From: Candidatus Chlorohelix allophototropha
GTDB taxonomy: Bacteria > Chloroflexota > Chloroflexia > Chloroheliales > Chloroheliaceae
NCBI RefSeq assembly: GCF_030389965.1
Contig: NZ_CP128401.1
Coordinates: 62,001-126,000 of the forward strand
Direction of reading: 5' to 3'
Length of the DNA stretch: 64,000 nt
Shown here: positions 43,910 through 52,542 of the stretch, piece after piece
Numbering within the stretch: the stretch's first letter is position 1
Layout of the letters: each line of letters opens with the position of its first letter
Notes under the pieces: model-generated
Told to the model about the DNA's origin: nothing
The model's input: the letters and a program-made list of their open reading frames with translations, nothing else
Database searches by the model: none
Position numbers and translations under genes: made by a program

Positions 43910-44833
43910 TTATAACAACCACGTTTTAAAGAATTCAATAGCACGTTGCCTGTATTCTTTACGGTATTTGAAATAGATTCCACAATGCCCTATGCCATCT
44001 TCAAGCCATAATTCCTTAGGACCCAGAGCAGCCGCATAAAGGCGATGAACATGGCTGACAGGGGTTGTAGCATCATCTAGAGCATGCATAAAAAATATAG
44101 GGCGCGGCACCATTTTGCTGATTTCCGCCAGCGGTGAAAAATCAACTAGAGCTTTCCCGGTGCGAAATTTAAACATGAGGTTAGCTAAATCCATAACCGG
44201 GCGTTCCGGCAAGTGAGAAGTAGCCGTCCAGTTATGCGCTATAACCTCTTGACGGCTGGCAAAGCTGCTATCTGCCCAAACTGCCTGTATATCAGGGTCT
44301 TTTGACGCACCAACCAACACCACTGCTGCCCCTAACGAGCCGCCTAATGCCCCAATTATTGGCTTTCTCGAACCTTCTTCGGCAAAACGGGTTCGAACAA
44401 AGGCTACTGCCGCCAGAAAATCTTCCAATTCGCCATGCCCTAGAGTTATAATTTCATCGCTTCGGCGTTCTAGACCATGACCGCGACAATCAAACATCAG
44501 CACGTTAAACCCGGCTTTCCAAAGAAAAGTGCTTATACCAAGCATGTCCTCTTTTCTGCCTCTGTGCCCATGCACCGTAATGATTACGCGGCTTTCTCCA
44601 AAGTGAGGCAAATACCAGCCCGACAAAAGTCTGCCATTCGCAGTAGGAAATAGCACTTCTTCGTATTCGGAATCTAGCTCGTAAGGGGTAAAGTTATATT
44701 TCTCGGCTTGGTTTAGCGCGGTTGGCGCTACTATCTTTGAAACGAGATAATTAGCAGCGCCCAGTGAACTTGCTCCGAATAGGGCGACCCCTGCTACGGC
44801 TCCACCTGCTATTTTTTTCCACATATTACCCAT
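43910..44833 (-). CDS. Alpha/beta hydrolase with N-terminal membrane anchor
   Basis: 307 residues. A hydrophobic N-terminal segment (about 6-30) is followed by an alpha/beta hydrolase fold: VHGHRGRK oxyanion region, nucleophile Ser166 in GGSLGA, acid Asp in HALDDATTP and His in GIGHCGIY. It resembles membrane-anchored peptidase/esterase-like hydrolases; the substrate is unknown. Transcribed away from the ArsR-like gene. Confidence 0.85.
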   Translation of the reverse strand: MGNMWKKIAGGAVAGVALFGASSLGAANYLVSKIVAPTALNQAEKYNFTPYELDSEYEEVLFPTANGRLLSGWYLPHFGESRVIITVHGHRGRKEDMLGISTFLWKAGFNVLMFDCRGHGLERRSDEIITLGHGELEDFLAAVAFVRTRFAEEGSRKPIIGALGGSLGAAVVLVGASKDPDIQAVWADSSFASRQEVIAHNWTATSHLPERPVMDLANLMFKFRTGKALVDFSPLAEISKMVPRPIFFMHALDDATTPVSHVHRLYAAALGPKELWLEDGIGHCGIYFKYRKEYRQRAIEFFKTWLL

Positions 44834-45033
44834 TCACATCAATTATATCAATAATAAATACTCTTAAATTTTTTACCTAATATTAATAGATTAATTTGTG
44901 ATAAATGTTGAATTTATATTTTAGCGCATACTGACCAATTAATCGAATTAAATTTCTCTAATGATAGAGCGTTTGACAGGAGATACAGGTGGAAGCCTCC
45001 CGGAGTTGCCCTAAAAACGTTTCTTGCAATATA

Positions 45034-45062
45034 TTGACAATTGCCCGGATGCCTGCTAAAAT
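45034..45062 (+). promoter_or_regulatory. Promoter of the ArsR-like regulator gene
   Basis: TTGACA (45034-45039), 17-bp spacer, TAAAAT (45057-45062). Predicted start near 45069. Confidence 0.7.
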
Positions 45063-45106
45063 TATTTTAGATGCTCTAATTTATTTGAATGATAAAGAAT
45101 TATTAA

Positions 45107-45742
45107 ATGTCAGAAAATAATCAAACAAAATACACTCCAGAAGCAGAACTCGTCATTTCCGATATCGAGACCTTGAAAGTTCTGGCAGATCCAATGCGAC
45201 AGCGCATATTGGAAAAGGTATGCGATGTGCCGATTACTGCCAAGCAAATTTCGGCAAATCTAAAAATCCCCGTGACCAAGCTTTATTACCATCTCAATAT
45301 GATGGAAGAACATGGGCTGGTAAAAGTGGTAGGTACTCGCTTGGTATCGGGCATCGTTGAAAAGCAATATCAAGCCAGCGCATATTTTTTTCGCCTCGAC
45401 CGTTCGCTTTTCGATTTCTCTAAAGGCGGCTCAAAAGAGGGTATAGATTTGGCATTATCAACCGTATTCGATATTACCCGCGAGGAAATTAAAGAAAGTG
45501 TTGAAAAAGGGCTAATAACAGCCGATGCCGATAATGCCGATGCCCACAAATTGACTTTGAGACGCATAAACCGTGCAATGTCGGACACTGAGGCGAAGGA
45601 ATTTATCGGCAAATTGAATGAGCTTTTGGCAGACTGGAATATTACTGATAAAGAAACTAAAGAACAGGACAGTAACAAACAACAATTTACTTTGACATTG
45701 GCTTTTTATCCGGTAAGTTCTGAAGAAACCAAACAGGAATAA
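45107..45742 (+). CDS. ArsR-type winged-helix transcription regulator
   Basis: 211 residues. The N-terminal winged helix shows LKVLADPMRQRILE, ITAKQISANLKIPVTKLYYHLN and a wing with GLVKVVGTR. The C-terminal ~110 residues are charged and helical with no metal-binding Cys pair, so it is not a classic metal sensor. Relatives in the HTH_20 group control stress or transport genes. The small membrane protein and 67-residue protein downstream may form its operon. Confidence 0.85.
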   Translation: MSENNQTKYTPEAELVISDIETLKVLADPMRQRILEKVCDVPITAKQISANLKIPVTKLYYHLNMMEEHGLVKVVGTRLVSGIVEKQYQASAYFFRLDRSLFDFSKGGSKEGIDLALSTVFDITREEIKESVEKGLITADADNADAHKLTLRRINRAMSDTEAKEFIGKLNELLADWNITDKETKEQDSNKQQFTLTLAFYPVSSEETKQE

Positions 45743-45767
45743 TTTGATTTTATCCAAAGGTAATAGC

Positions 45768-45869
45768 ATGGATAGGCTAAAAATATTTGGAATGTGTGTA
45801 TGGGCTTCTACCTTTATCATAATTATGCTAATGCTACTCGTTATATTTGCATGGCCCCATACCTTCTAG
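45768..45869 (+). CDS. Single-pass small membrane protein, 33 aa
   Basis: ATG with CCAAAGG seven bases upstream. The product MDRLKIFGM... is almost entirely hydrophobic (STFIIIMLMLLVIFAW) and ends PHTF. It starts 25 bp after the ArsR-like gene and is probably co-transcribed. Family unknown. Confidence 0.55.
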   Translation: MDRLKIFGMCVWASTFIIIMLMLLVIFAWPHTF

Positions 45870-45932
45870 TTTCAAAGTGTGCTTGCATTGAGCAAGAAGG
45901 TTCATCTGAAGTAATAAAATGGGAGGTCTGAA

Positions 45933-46136
45933 ATGTTTTCGATAAATCCCGACATTGTAAAAGCTGAAATAGATTATAGATGTAACGCTTATCACAACGA
46001 AGCACATAATATGCGTCTGTACCAACTGGCTAAAAACAGCAGCGCTAATACTGATGCTGAAATTAATCCTATGCGAAAAAAACTGGGGAAATTATTGATA
46101 CGGTGGGGTATGCAACTCGCCGGATATACTTTATAA
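45933..46136 (+). CDS. Unknown small protein, 67 aa
   Basis: A GGGAGG site six bases before the ATG supports translation. The sequence contains YRCNAYHNEAHNMRLYQLAK and a basic C-terminal helix (KKLGKLLIRWGMQLAGYTL) that may touch a membrane. Not recognised. The terminator at 46160 ends this transcript. Confidence 0.65.
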   Translation: MFSINPDIVKAEIDYRCNAYHNEAHNMRLYQLAKNSSANTDAEINPMRKKLGKLLIRWGMQLAGYTL

Positions 46137-46159
46137 AGTAGCATCCTCAATAATTAATA

Positions 46160-46199
46160 AGTGGTCTGGCAAGTTATTACCAGACCACTCGTCTTTTTA
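46160..46199 (+). terminator. Rho-independent terminator
   Basis: Perfect 10-bp stem AGTGGTCTGG / CCAGACCACT, 10-base loop, then CGTCTTTTTAT. Separates converging transcripts. Confidence 0.88.
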
Positions 46200-46221
46200 T
46201 AGCGCAATAAAAGCGAGCAAC

Positions 46222-47217
46222 TTAAATAGTACCGACCAATTTACCGGCTTCTTCTTCCTTATTGGATTTAACGTGAGGATAGGTATGCACCAGCATAACC
46301 GGCAGGTGCGTTTTCCGAACAACTTCATCCGCCACGCTACCCATCATGAACTGACCCCATCTGCCGCGCGCATGCGTTGCCATCATTATGATCGAAGCAT
46401 GGCAATGATTGGAATAGTTAATGATCTCAAAAGCGGGATTACCGACAAAGACAACCGAGCGACATTTCACGCCCTGCCCTTCAATTTTCAGTTGCAATTT
46501 GTTGAGATAATCAAGCCCGGCATCGCGGCGTTCTTCTAGGTCTTTATCCAAATCGAAGCTATATGACGAAATAGGCGCGCCATATTCCACGGGTATAATT
46601 GGATTAATCACTTGCACAAGCTGGATTTCAGCGCCCGTTTCTTCCGCAAAATGAATAGCAGCGGGCAATACCGATTCGGATTCATGCGTGCCATCCAATG
46701 TCACAACCAAATGCTTAATGCCATCTTGAATACTGGAAGGTTCTAACATCAATTCGCTAATAAGCTCGGAAGTATCCACCGAATCAGGACGAATTAACAC
46801 CATCGGAACATTGCAATTTCTCAGTACGCGGTTTGCCATACTACCAACTACCACTCGCGCCAGTCCGGTTCGACCGTGGGTAGTCATAACCACCAAATCG
46901 GCTTTCTCACGCGCAATCAAATCAATAAGGTCTTTATCATGCTCTCCGTAAACTGCCAGCGCTGTAACTCGCCCTGAGTTAGCGCACAAATCCAGCGCGG
47001 AGTCACAAATATTCTGTTTAATATTTTCAAGGTATTCTTCGGCGGTTTTTACAGCGTAAAGCTCATGTTCAGAGGTATCGGTGGTAAAAGCTGGAAGTTC
47101 GGCGACACGTAACAATATTAGTTGCGCTTTATAAATGTTGGCTAATTTAATAGCACAGGGTAAGGCTTTTTCTGCCAGCGGTGAACCATCCAGTGGCACC
47201 AGAATTTTAGTAAACAT
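46222..47217 (-). CDS. Tandem universal stress protein (two Usp domains)
   Basis: 331 residues with two UspA folds. Each begins with an ILVPLDGS or VVTLDGT strand and ends with an ATP-loop (GRTGLARVVVGSMANRVL and GRWGQFMMGSVADEVV). Cytoplasmic stress protein that probably binds ATP. Single gene with a GGAGG site just upstream of the ATG. Confidence 0.93.
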   Translation of the reverse strand: MFTKILVPLDGSPLAEKALPCAIKLANIYKAQLILLRVAELPAFTTDTSEHELYAVKTAEEYLENIKQNICDSALDLCANSGRVTALAVYGEHDKDLIDLIAREKADLVVMTTHGRTGLARVVVGSMANRVLRNCNVPMVLIRPDSVDTSELISELMLEPSSIQDGIKHLVVTLDGTHESESVLPAAIHFAEETGAEIQLVQVINPIIPVEYGAPISSYSFDLDKDLEERRDAGLDYLNKLQLKIEGQGVKCRSVVFVGNPAFEIINYSNHCHASIIMMATHARGRWGQFMMGSVADEVVRKTHLPVMLVHTYPHVKSNKEEEAGKLVGTI

Positions 47218-47365
47218 GAGAAACCTCCTTATGTACCTTACTAACAGACGTCATTGTCATGTACTACTCTGTTACAAGTTTAACAATGTTTAGTGAAAAT
47301 ATCGGTCAATAAAGGTGTATATAAGGTAGTGGTAGGTTGAAGTTGTAATTTTTAAGGGAACGAGG

Positions 47366-47394
47366 AAAATAAAAACCTCCCAGTGGGGGAGGTT
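47366..47394 (-). terminator. Terminator of the tRNA operon
   Basis: On the minus strand AACCTCCC / GGGAGGTT stem with a 5-base loop, followed by TTTATTTTCC. It lies 12 bp behind the last tRNA. Confidence 0.85.
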
Positions 47395-47405
47395 CTAACT
47401 TTAGA

Positions 47406-47479
47406 TAGCGCATACGGGATTCGAACCCGTGGTCTCATCCTTGAGAGGGATGCGTCCTAGGCCGCTAGACGAATGCGCC
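47406..47479 (-). tRNA. tRNA-Glu (CTC)
   Basis: Cloverleaf on the minus strand: acceptor GGCGCAT with ATGCGCT, anticodon loop CT-CTC-AA, T-arm GGGTTCGAATCCC. No encoded CCA. Confidence 0.93.
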
Positions 47480-47490
47480 AGATTGAAGGA

Positions 47491-47573
47491 TGCGCAAGGA
47501 GGGATTTGAACCCTCACGCCCGTACGGGCACTACACCCTGAATGTAGCGCGTCTGCCGTTCCGCCACTTGCGC
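47491..47573 (-). tRNA. tRNA-Leu (CAG)
   Basis: Acceptor GCGCAAG / CTTGCGC, anticodon loop TT-CAG-GG, long variable arm with GCCCGTACGGGC as expected for Leu. No encoded CCA. Confidence 0.94.
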
Positions 47574-47586
47574 AGGGAAATTATGA

Positions 47587-47668
47587 TGCGGAAGGAGGGA
47601 TTTGAACCCTCACGCCTTACGGCGCAGCCCCCTCAAGACTGTGTGTCTGCCAATTCCACCACTTCCGC
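47587..47668 (-). tRNA. tRNA-Leu (GAG)
   Basis: Acceptor GCGGAAG / CTTCCGC, anticodon loop TT-GAG-GG, long variable arm (GCGCCGTAAGGCG). T-arm nearly identical to the neighbouring Leu gene. Confidence 0.94.
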
Positions 47669-47686
47669 AGTTGGGCTTTTTTAATA

Positions 47687-47763
47687 TGGTGGGCGCAACT
47701 GGTCTCGAACCAGTGACCTCATTCTTATCAGGAATGTGCTCTAACCAACTGAGCTATGCGCCC
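47687..47763 (-). tRNA. tRNA-Ile (GAT)
   Basis: Acceptor GGGCGCA / TGCGCCC, anticodon loop CT-GAT-AA, 3' CCA encoded. Confidence 0.94.
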
Positions 47764-47792
47764 AAATAAATAAGCCCTGTATTTAATTGTGA

Positions 47793-47864
<72 letters not shown>

Positions 47865-47898
47865 CCTGTACTCTTTAGACTGAGGGTTTCGTGTTAGG

Positions 47899-47971
47899 CA
47901 GGGGCGAGAGGATTCGAACCCCCGACCGGCCGTTTTGGAGACGGCTGCTCTACCAGCTGAGCTACACCCCT
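47899..47971 (-). tRNA. tRNA-Trp (CCA)
   Basis: Acceptor AGGGGTG / CGCCCCT, anticodon loop CT-CCA-AA, discriminator G as usual for Trp. Confidence 0.94.
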
Positions 47972-47998
47972 ACGTTCAAACCAACGAGTCGCACAAAG

Positions 47999-48072
47999 TG
48001 GGCGATACTGGTCTCGAACCAGTGACCTCAGCGATGTCAACGCTGCGCTCTAACCAACTGAGCTAATCGCCC
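47999..48072 (-). tRNA. tRNA-Val (GAC)
   Basis: Acceptor GGGCGAT / ATCGCCC, anticodon loop TT-GAC-AT. Body very similar to the tRNA-Ile in the same operon. Confidence 0.93.
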
Positions 48073-48102
48073 GTGTAAGACATAAATCGACAACATTCTT
48101 TA

Positions 48103-48177
48103 TGGTTGCGGGGGCAGGATTCGAACCTACGACCTTTGGGTTATGAGCCCAACGAGCTGCCACTGCTCCACCCCGCG
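48103..48177 (-). tRNA. Initiator tRNA-fMet (CAT)
   Basis: 5' CGCGGGG with a C1-A72 mismatch against CCCCGCA, anticodon CTCATAA flanked by three G-C pairs, 3' CCA encoded. All are initiator hallmarks. Confidence 0.95.
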
Positions 48178-48211
48178 TCGGTATTGTTGCCGATTGCCTA
48201 TTTTTTGTTTA

Positions 48212-48283
48212 TGGCGAGGGAGAGATTTGAACTCTCGACCAAGGGCTTATGAGTCCCCTGCTCTACCACTGAGCTACCTCGCC
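48212..48283 (-). tRNA. tRNA-Met (CAT), elongator
   Basis: Acceptor GGCGAGG / CCTCGCC, anticodon loop CT-CAT-AA, paired position 1. The anticodon stem has one A-G mismatch next to the loop. A lysidine-modified Ile-CAT cannot be fully excluded but is less likely. First gene of the operon. Confidence 0.88.
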
Positions 48284-48357
48284 GCATCGCGGAGCCACGA
48301 TTGCTTTGCGGTTGGATCGCTCGCTTTTGCACCGGGCATTGCTCAATTGCAGGGGTT

Positions 48358-48386
48358 ATTATATCAGCCTGATCTAAGCTTGTCAA
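48358..48386 (-). promoter_or_regulatory. Consensus promoter of the tRNA operon
   Basis: Minus-strand TTGACA (48386-48381), exactly 17 bp, TATAAT (48363-48358): a perfect sigma70 promoter. Predicted start near 48351, about 70 nt before the first tRNA. Confidence 0.85.
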
Positions 48387-48512
48387 CAAACTTGACCGTT
48401 GATTGTTTCAGGTTTAGAATGCGCTATAGCCTGGTTGTCTTTGCAACCAGACCGGATGGTTACTCGTTAATTATATCAAATGAAATTTGATTTATCCTGC
48501 AAACGGATTTAA

Positions 48513-49640
48513 ATGAAACTTGTAATACAGATTCCTTGCTTTAACGAAGAAGAGCAACTCCCTGTCACCCTTTCTACCATACCAAAGCAGATCGAGGGAA
48601 TTGATTCTATTGAGTTGCTCATTATTGATGATGGCTCTACCGATCGCACCGCCGCGGTAGCGCGCCAATGGGCTATTGATAATAATTTCCCCTTGCAAAT
48701 CGCCCACCATACCCGCAATCGGGGGCTTGCCGTCGCCTTTCAGACGGGCTTGAATACTGCGCTGGCGATGGGTGCGGATATTATTGTTAATACTGATGCC
48801 GATAACCAGTATCCCTCCGAATCTATTCCAGACCTGATTCGCCCTATTCTACTCAAGCAATTGGATTTGGTTATAGCCGATCGCCAAACTCAGAACATTG
48901 AGCATTTTTCGCCCATCAAGAAATTCCTGCAAAAAGTAGGCAGCTATACCGTCAGCATTTTCAGTGGCTCAAAAGTTACCGATGCAGTTAGTGGCTTTCG
49001 CGCTATGAGCCGTGAAACTGCCCTAACTTTAAATGTTATCACCAATTACACCTATACCGTTGAGACTATTTTCCAAGCCAGCAAGCGCAATCTGGCTATC
49101 GGTAGCATCCCCATTTTTACCAACCCTAAAACCAGAGATTCAAGGCTGGTTAAGAGCGTTTGGGGCTATGTAAAGCGCATGGGCGCAACTATAGTGCGGA
49201 TTTATGCTATGCACGAACCGCTCAAAGCTTTTTTCTATATCAGCATCCCTTTCTTTCTGGTCGGCGGTTTTTATATATTTCGCTTCCTGCTACTGACAAT
49301 AATTGAACGCAACATTGGGGCGCGTTTTATCCAGTCGGTCATACTTGGCGGAGTGAGTGTAATGCTAGGGGTAGTGCTGATAATGATCGGCTTGCTGGCA
49401 GACCTCATCAGTCGCAATCGCCGCTTGATAGAAGATTCGCTCTTTCGTGTCAAGCGCATTGAACTGGACATGATAAAGCAACGCGAGCGAGAGGAAGATT
49501 TGCTGGCAGAAATTAAGGCGCTAAGAGCAGATTTAAAAGTCGAAGCCTCCGCGCCAAACCCGCTTAAAAGTGAAAGCCATCACCACCTAACACAGGTGGA
49601 AGAGATAATAATCGAAGATGTGGTTTCGGGAAAGAGTTGA
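48513..49640 (+). CDS. Family 2 glycosyltransferase with membrane segments (dolichyl-phosphate-sugar synthase-like)
   Basis: 375 residues. The GT-A domain has IPCFNEEEQL, IDDGSTDRT and VNTDADNQYP (DxD). Two membrane helices follow (about 235-260 and 275-300), then a coiled C-terminus. Such enzymes transfer a sugar from a nucleotide donor to a polyprenyl phosphate or lipid. It converges with folC, three bases away. Confidence 0.88.
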   Translation: MKLVIQIPCFNEEEQLPVTLSTIPKQIEGIDSIELLIIDDGSTDRTAAVARQWAIDNNFPLQIAHHTRNRGLAVAFQTGLNTALAMGADIIVNTDADNQYPSESIPDLIRPILLKQLDLVIADRQTQNIEHFSPIKKFLQKVGSYTVSIFSGSKVTDAVSGFRAMSRETALTLNVITNYTYTVETIFQASKRNLAIGSIPIFTNPKTRDSRLVKSVWGYVKRMGATIVRIYAMHEPLKAFFYISIPFFLVGGFYIFRFLLLTIIERNIGARFIQSVILGGVSVMLGVVLIMIGLLADLISRNRRLIEDSLFRVKRIELDMIKQREREEDLLAEIKALRADLKVEASAPNPLKSESHHHLTQVEEIIIEDVVSGKS

Positions 49641-49643
49641 CCC

Positions 49644-51041
49644 TTAATCGGGCGAACCGTCACTTTCCAACGCCAATCCGTAATATTCCCGCGCTTCTGC
49701 TGCCACAAAAAGCGACCCGGTAACGCAAATCAGGTCGTTCTTTCCGGCGAGTTTATGCGCCTCCTCAAGCGCCATTGCTATGTTTTGTACCAATTCCGGT
49801 GCTTGAGGATTATCACTAAAACCCCTGTCTCTTAGCATAGTAGGCACAGCCGCACGCGGATGCCGTGAGCGGGTCAGGATAAAGCTCACCGGAGCAGTAA
49901 AACGGCGCAATTCCCGAAAAACTCCTTCTATATCCTTGTCGGATGAACTGCCGACCACAAATACCAGCTTTTCAAAGTTGAAAGTACTTGCCAACGCCTC
50001 CCGCAAACGCGCTGCGCTTTCGGCGTTATGCGCCCCATCTGCTATGACCAGCGGCTTATTGGACATATCTTGTAGAACTTCAAGACGCGCTTCCCAGTGG
50101 GTTTTCTCAAATCCGGCTTTTATCGCGCCTGTAGTAATCCGCAACCCCTTTGGGCTTTGCGCTTGCAACAATAATGCGCCAAATGCCAGCGCAGCGTTGG
50201 CGTATTGATGCGCCCCCCGCAGTAACAAACGCACCTCTATTTGAGCATTATTAGCGGGCGCTGACAGAATAATAGGCTCTACAGGCTTTATTCGCTCACT
50301 AGTTATGTCAACTGAATCAGTAGCATTGAACGTAAAATCTTCGCCTACCCGATACAGCTTTGCGCCTTGTTCCCGGCTGATACTCTCGATTACTGCCATT
50401 GCTTCGGGCGGTTGCGCTGCGCTGATTACTAATCCCCCCGGCTTGATGATACCCGCTTTCTCAGCCGCGATTTTAGCAAGGGTGTCGCCCAACACTTCAA
50501 CATGGTCGTAGGAAATTGAGCTAATCACCGAAAGCAGCGGCGTAACCACATTTACCGCATCCAGCCTACCCCCCAAGCCCACTTCCAGAACCGCAATATC
50601 TACTCCCCCATCCGCGAAATGCTGCAAGGCAAGCGCAGTGCCAAGCTCGTAGGTAGTAATCCGCCCGATGCTCGCTTCTGCCTCCAGCGTTTGCTCCACG
50701 TAAGGCTTGAGACGTTCTACCAGCGTCACCACTTCCTCGCGACTGATTAACGCGCCATCCACCCGGATTCGCTCGCGGTAAGTGTGCAAGTGCGGTTGGC
50801 TATACAGCCCCACCCGGTAGCCTGCCTCTTGCAAAGCCGAAGCGCACAATACCGCCGTTGAACCCTTCCCTTTGGTTCCGGCAATCATAATAGAAGGATA
50901 ATTGGCTTGGGGATTACCAAGCAATTCCAACAAATAGGCAATCCGTTCAAGGTTGTAAGCGGCAGGATTAGCGGCAGGCATTCCGCTTTTCTCGTAGTTG
51001 ATGAAGCTATAAAGATAATCCAGAGCTTGCTGGTAGTTCAC
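49644..51041 (-). CDS. folC: Folylpolyglutamate synthase / dihydrofolate synthase
   Basis: 465 residues of the Mur-ligase superfamily: ATP loop GTKGKGSTAVL, SISYDHVEVLG, EKAGIIKPG and the C-terminal DGAHNAESA. It adds glutamate to dihydropteroate or folates in the cytoplasm. Four bases separate it from the membrane glycosyltransferase gene, so it is last in a leftward three-gene unit. Confidence 0.94.
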   Translation of the reverse strand: MNYQQALDYLYSFINYEKSGMPAANPAAYNLERIAYLLELLGNPQANYPSIMIAGTKGKGSTAVLCASALQEAGYRVGLYSQPHLHTYRERIRVDGALISREEVVTLVERLKPYVEQTLEAEASIGRITTYELGTALALQHFADGGVDIAVLEVGLGGRLDAVNVVTPLLSVISSISYDHVEVLGDTLAKIAAEKAGIIKPGGLVISAAQPPEAMAVIESISREQGAKLYRVGEDFTFNATDSVDITSERIKPVEPIILSAPANNAQIEVRLLLRGAHQYANAALAFGALLLQAQSPKGLRITTGAIKAGFEKTHWEARLEVLQDMSNKPLVIADGAHNAESAARLREALASTFNFEKLVFVVGSSSDKDIEGVFRELRRFTAPVSFILTRSRHPRAAVPTMLRDRGFSDNPQAPELVQNIAMALEEAHKLAGKNDLICVTGSLFVAAEAREYYGLALESDGSPD

Positions 51042-51045
51042 GTTT

Positions 51046-52542
51046 TCAATCCTTCAGTTTGAATACAGCCATATTTTTCTGGTCGAACTTCTCAAGGTAA
51101 GTTTCCTGCGGCTGGAATACTTTGCGCCCTTCCAGTTCCAGAAGGTCGTTCAGGCTAGGATACCATGTGGGCAGCATGGCAAAATAATTTACCCCATCGG
51201 CGCGCACTCGCTTCAAGATTTCAGACTGGTTTAGCACAATCGGGATGTAGGCGGGCGTAACCAACCCGGCTGTATCCACAATGCGCCGTCCGCTAAAGTA
51301 ACCGATTGCCCCAATATCATGGGTTGCCACTATCGCCCCGGTGGGAGTGTTATCGTGCAGCCATTTGCCCACCCGCACTTGCTCATCGTTGATATATTTT
51401 ACGTCAAAGCGGTAGGTTTCTGCCCCGGTCAAAAGGCTTATAAATACCAGCAACGCCGCCAATCCCGGCAACAAACGCGCCAGCCTGAAAAAGCGCGAGT
51501 CGCGCAACGCTTGTAACAATTGTCCGCTGCCCTTCACCCCGTATAGGATAAAGATCGGAATCAAAGGCATCAGGTAACGGGCGTGATGGTAAACTACCGG
51601 CAACCGCCAAGCATAAAGCAGCAATAATGCGCTCGCCCACACCAGCGGTAGCCAATTAAAACGTACTGACCTACGCGCTATCAGCCAGACAAAGCCGGGA
51701 AATAGCGCGATTGCGCCCCCCCTGAGACAAATTTCCACAACAGCGTTTAGCAGATATGCCAGCGCATTCAGCAAATTATGGTCGGAAGTGTAAAAAGCGG
51801 TTTTGGCAGAAAAGGTATTGGGCAGCACCGAACCGCTCACGCTGTAATTAAACAGGGCGTAGGGCAGCAACGGCAATAATAAGCCCAAACCCATCAAACC
51901 CCATGTTTTGGATAAAACGATTAAGGGCTTGCCTTGCACTGAACGGTTTGCGAAGATTCTGCGTCCCGCTTCGAGTCCAACCAAACCCGCCAACACGATT
52001 CCTTCCGGGCGCGTAAGGGTTAGCAAGCCCCCCGCCAGACCCGTCCAAAAAACAGGAGCGTTCGAGAGTGAGAGGCGCAACACCAACATCGAGAGCCACG
52101 CAAATAATAGCGTTTCCATGCCGCTTACGCTCGCCCAACCCAATCGCCATTCAAACACGGTAAAAATCAGGGCGACCAGCGCGGCAAAATCCTGTCCCTT
52201 TCCGAACAGCAAGCCATATACCCGGTACACCTCCAACGCAGTCAACGCCAGACAAGCTATGCCAAGTAAATACGCCCAAATCATGTAGGTGTCGTTAAAC
52301 AGGTAGCTCGGAACCAATAGCAGCGTCCAAAGCGGCGCAGTAGAACCGGAGGCAAGTTCGCCGGGGTTATAGCTGAACTCGCCATGCAAAAACAGGTTGC
52401 GCGCAAACACCTGATGAATCCAAGCATCATCGAGCGGGAAACCGAAAGGAGTGGCAAGATACGCCCACAGGAGAAATAGCAGCGCCACTGTAAGCGCACC
52501 CCCGAAAGCAATTAGGTATGTTCTCGGCTGTAGCTTGCTCAT
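51046..52542 (-). CDS. Polytopic membrane glycosyltransferase-like protein (ArnT/PMT type)
   Basis: 498 residues with about ten membrane segments. A first outside loop with PLDDAWIHQVFARNL carries the acidic pair typical of GT-C enzymes that use polyprenyl-phosphate sugars. The C-terminal soluble part has ATHDIGAIGYFSGR. It likely glycosylates a surface lipid or protein. ATGA overlap with the GT2 gene upstream. Confidence 0.8.
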   Translation of the reverse strand: MSKLQPRTYLIAFGGALTVALLFLLWAYLATPFGFPLDDAWIHQVFARNLFLHGEFSYNPGELASGSTAPLWTLLLVPSYLFNDTYMIWAYLLGIACLALTALEVYRVYGLLFGKGQDFAALVALIFTVFEWRLGWASVSGMETLLFAWLSMLVLRLSLSNAPVFWTGLAGGLLTLTRPEGIVLAGLVGLEAGRRIFANRSVQGKPLIVLSKTWGLMGLGLLLPLLPYALFNYSVSGSVLPNTFSAKTAFYTSDHNLLNALAYLLNAVVEICLRGGAIALFPGFVWLIARRSVRFNWLPLVWASALLLLYAWRLPVVYHHARYLMPLIPIFILYGVKGSGQLLQALRDSRFFRLARLLPGLAALLVFISLLTGAETYRFDVKYINDEQVRVGKWLHDNTPTGAIVATHDIGAIGYFSGRRIVDTAGLVTPAYIPIVLNQSEILKRVRADGVNYFAMLPTWYPSLNDLLELEGRKVFQPQETYLEKFDQKNMAVFKLKD

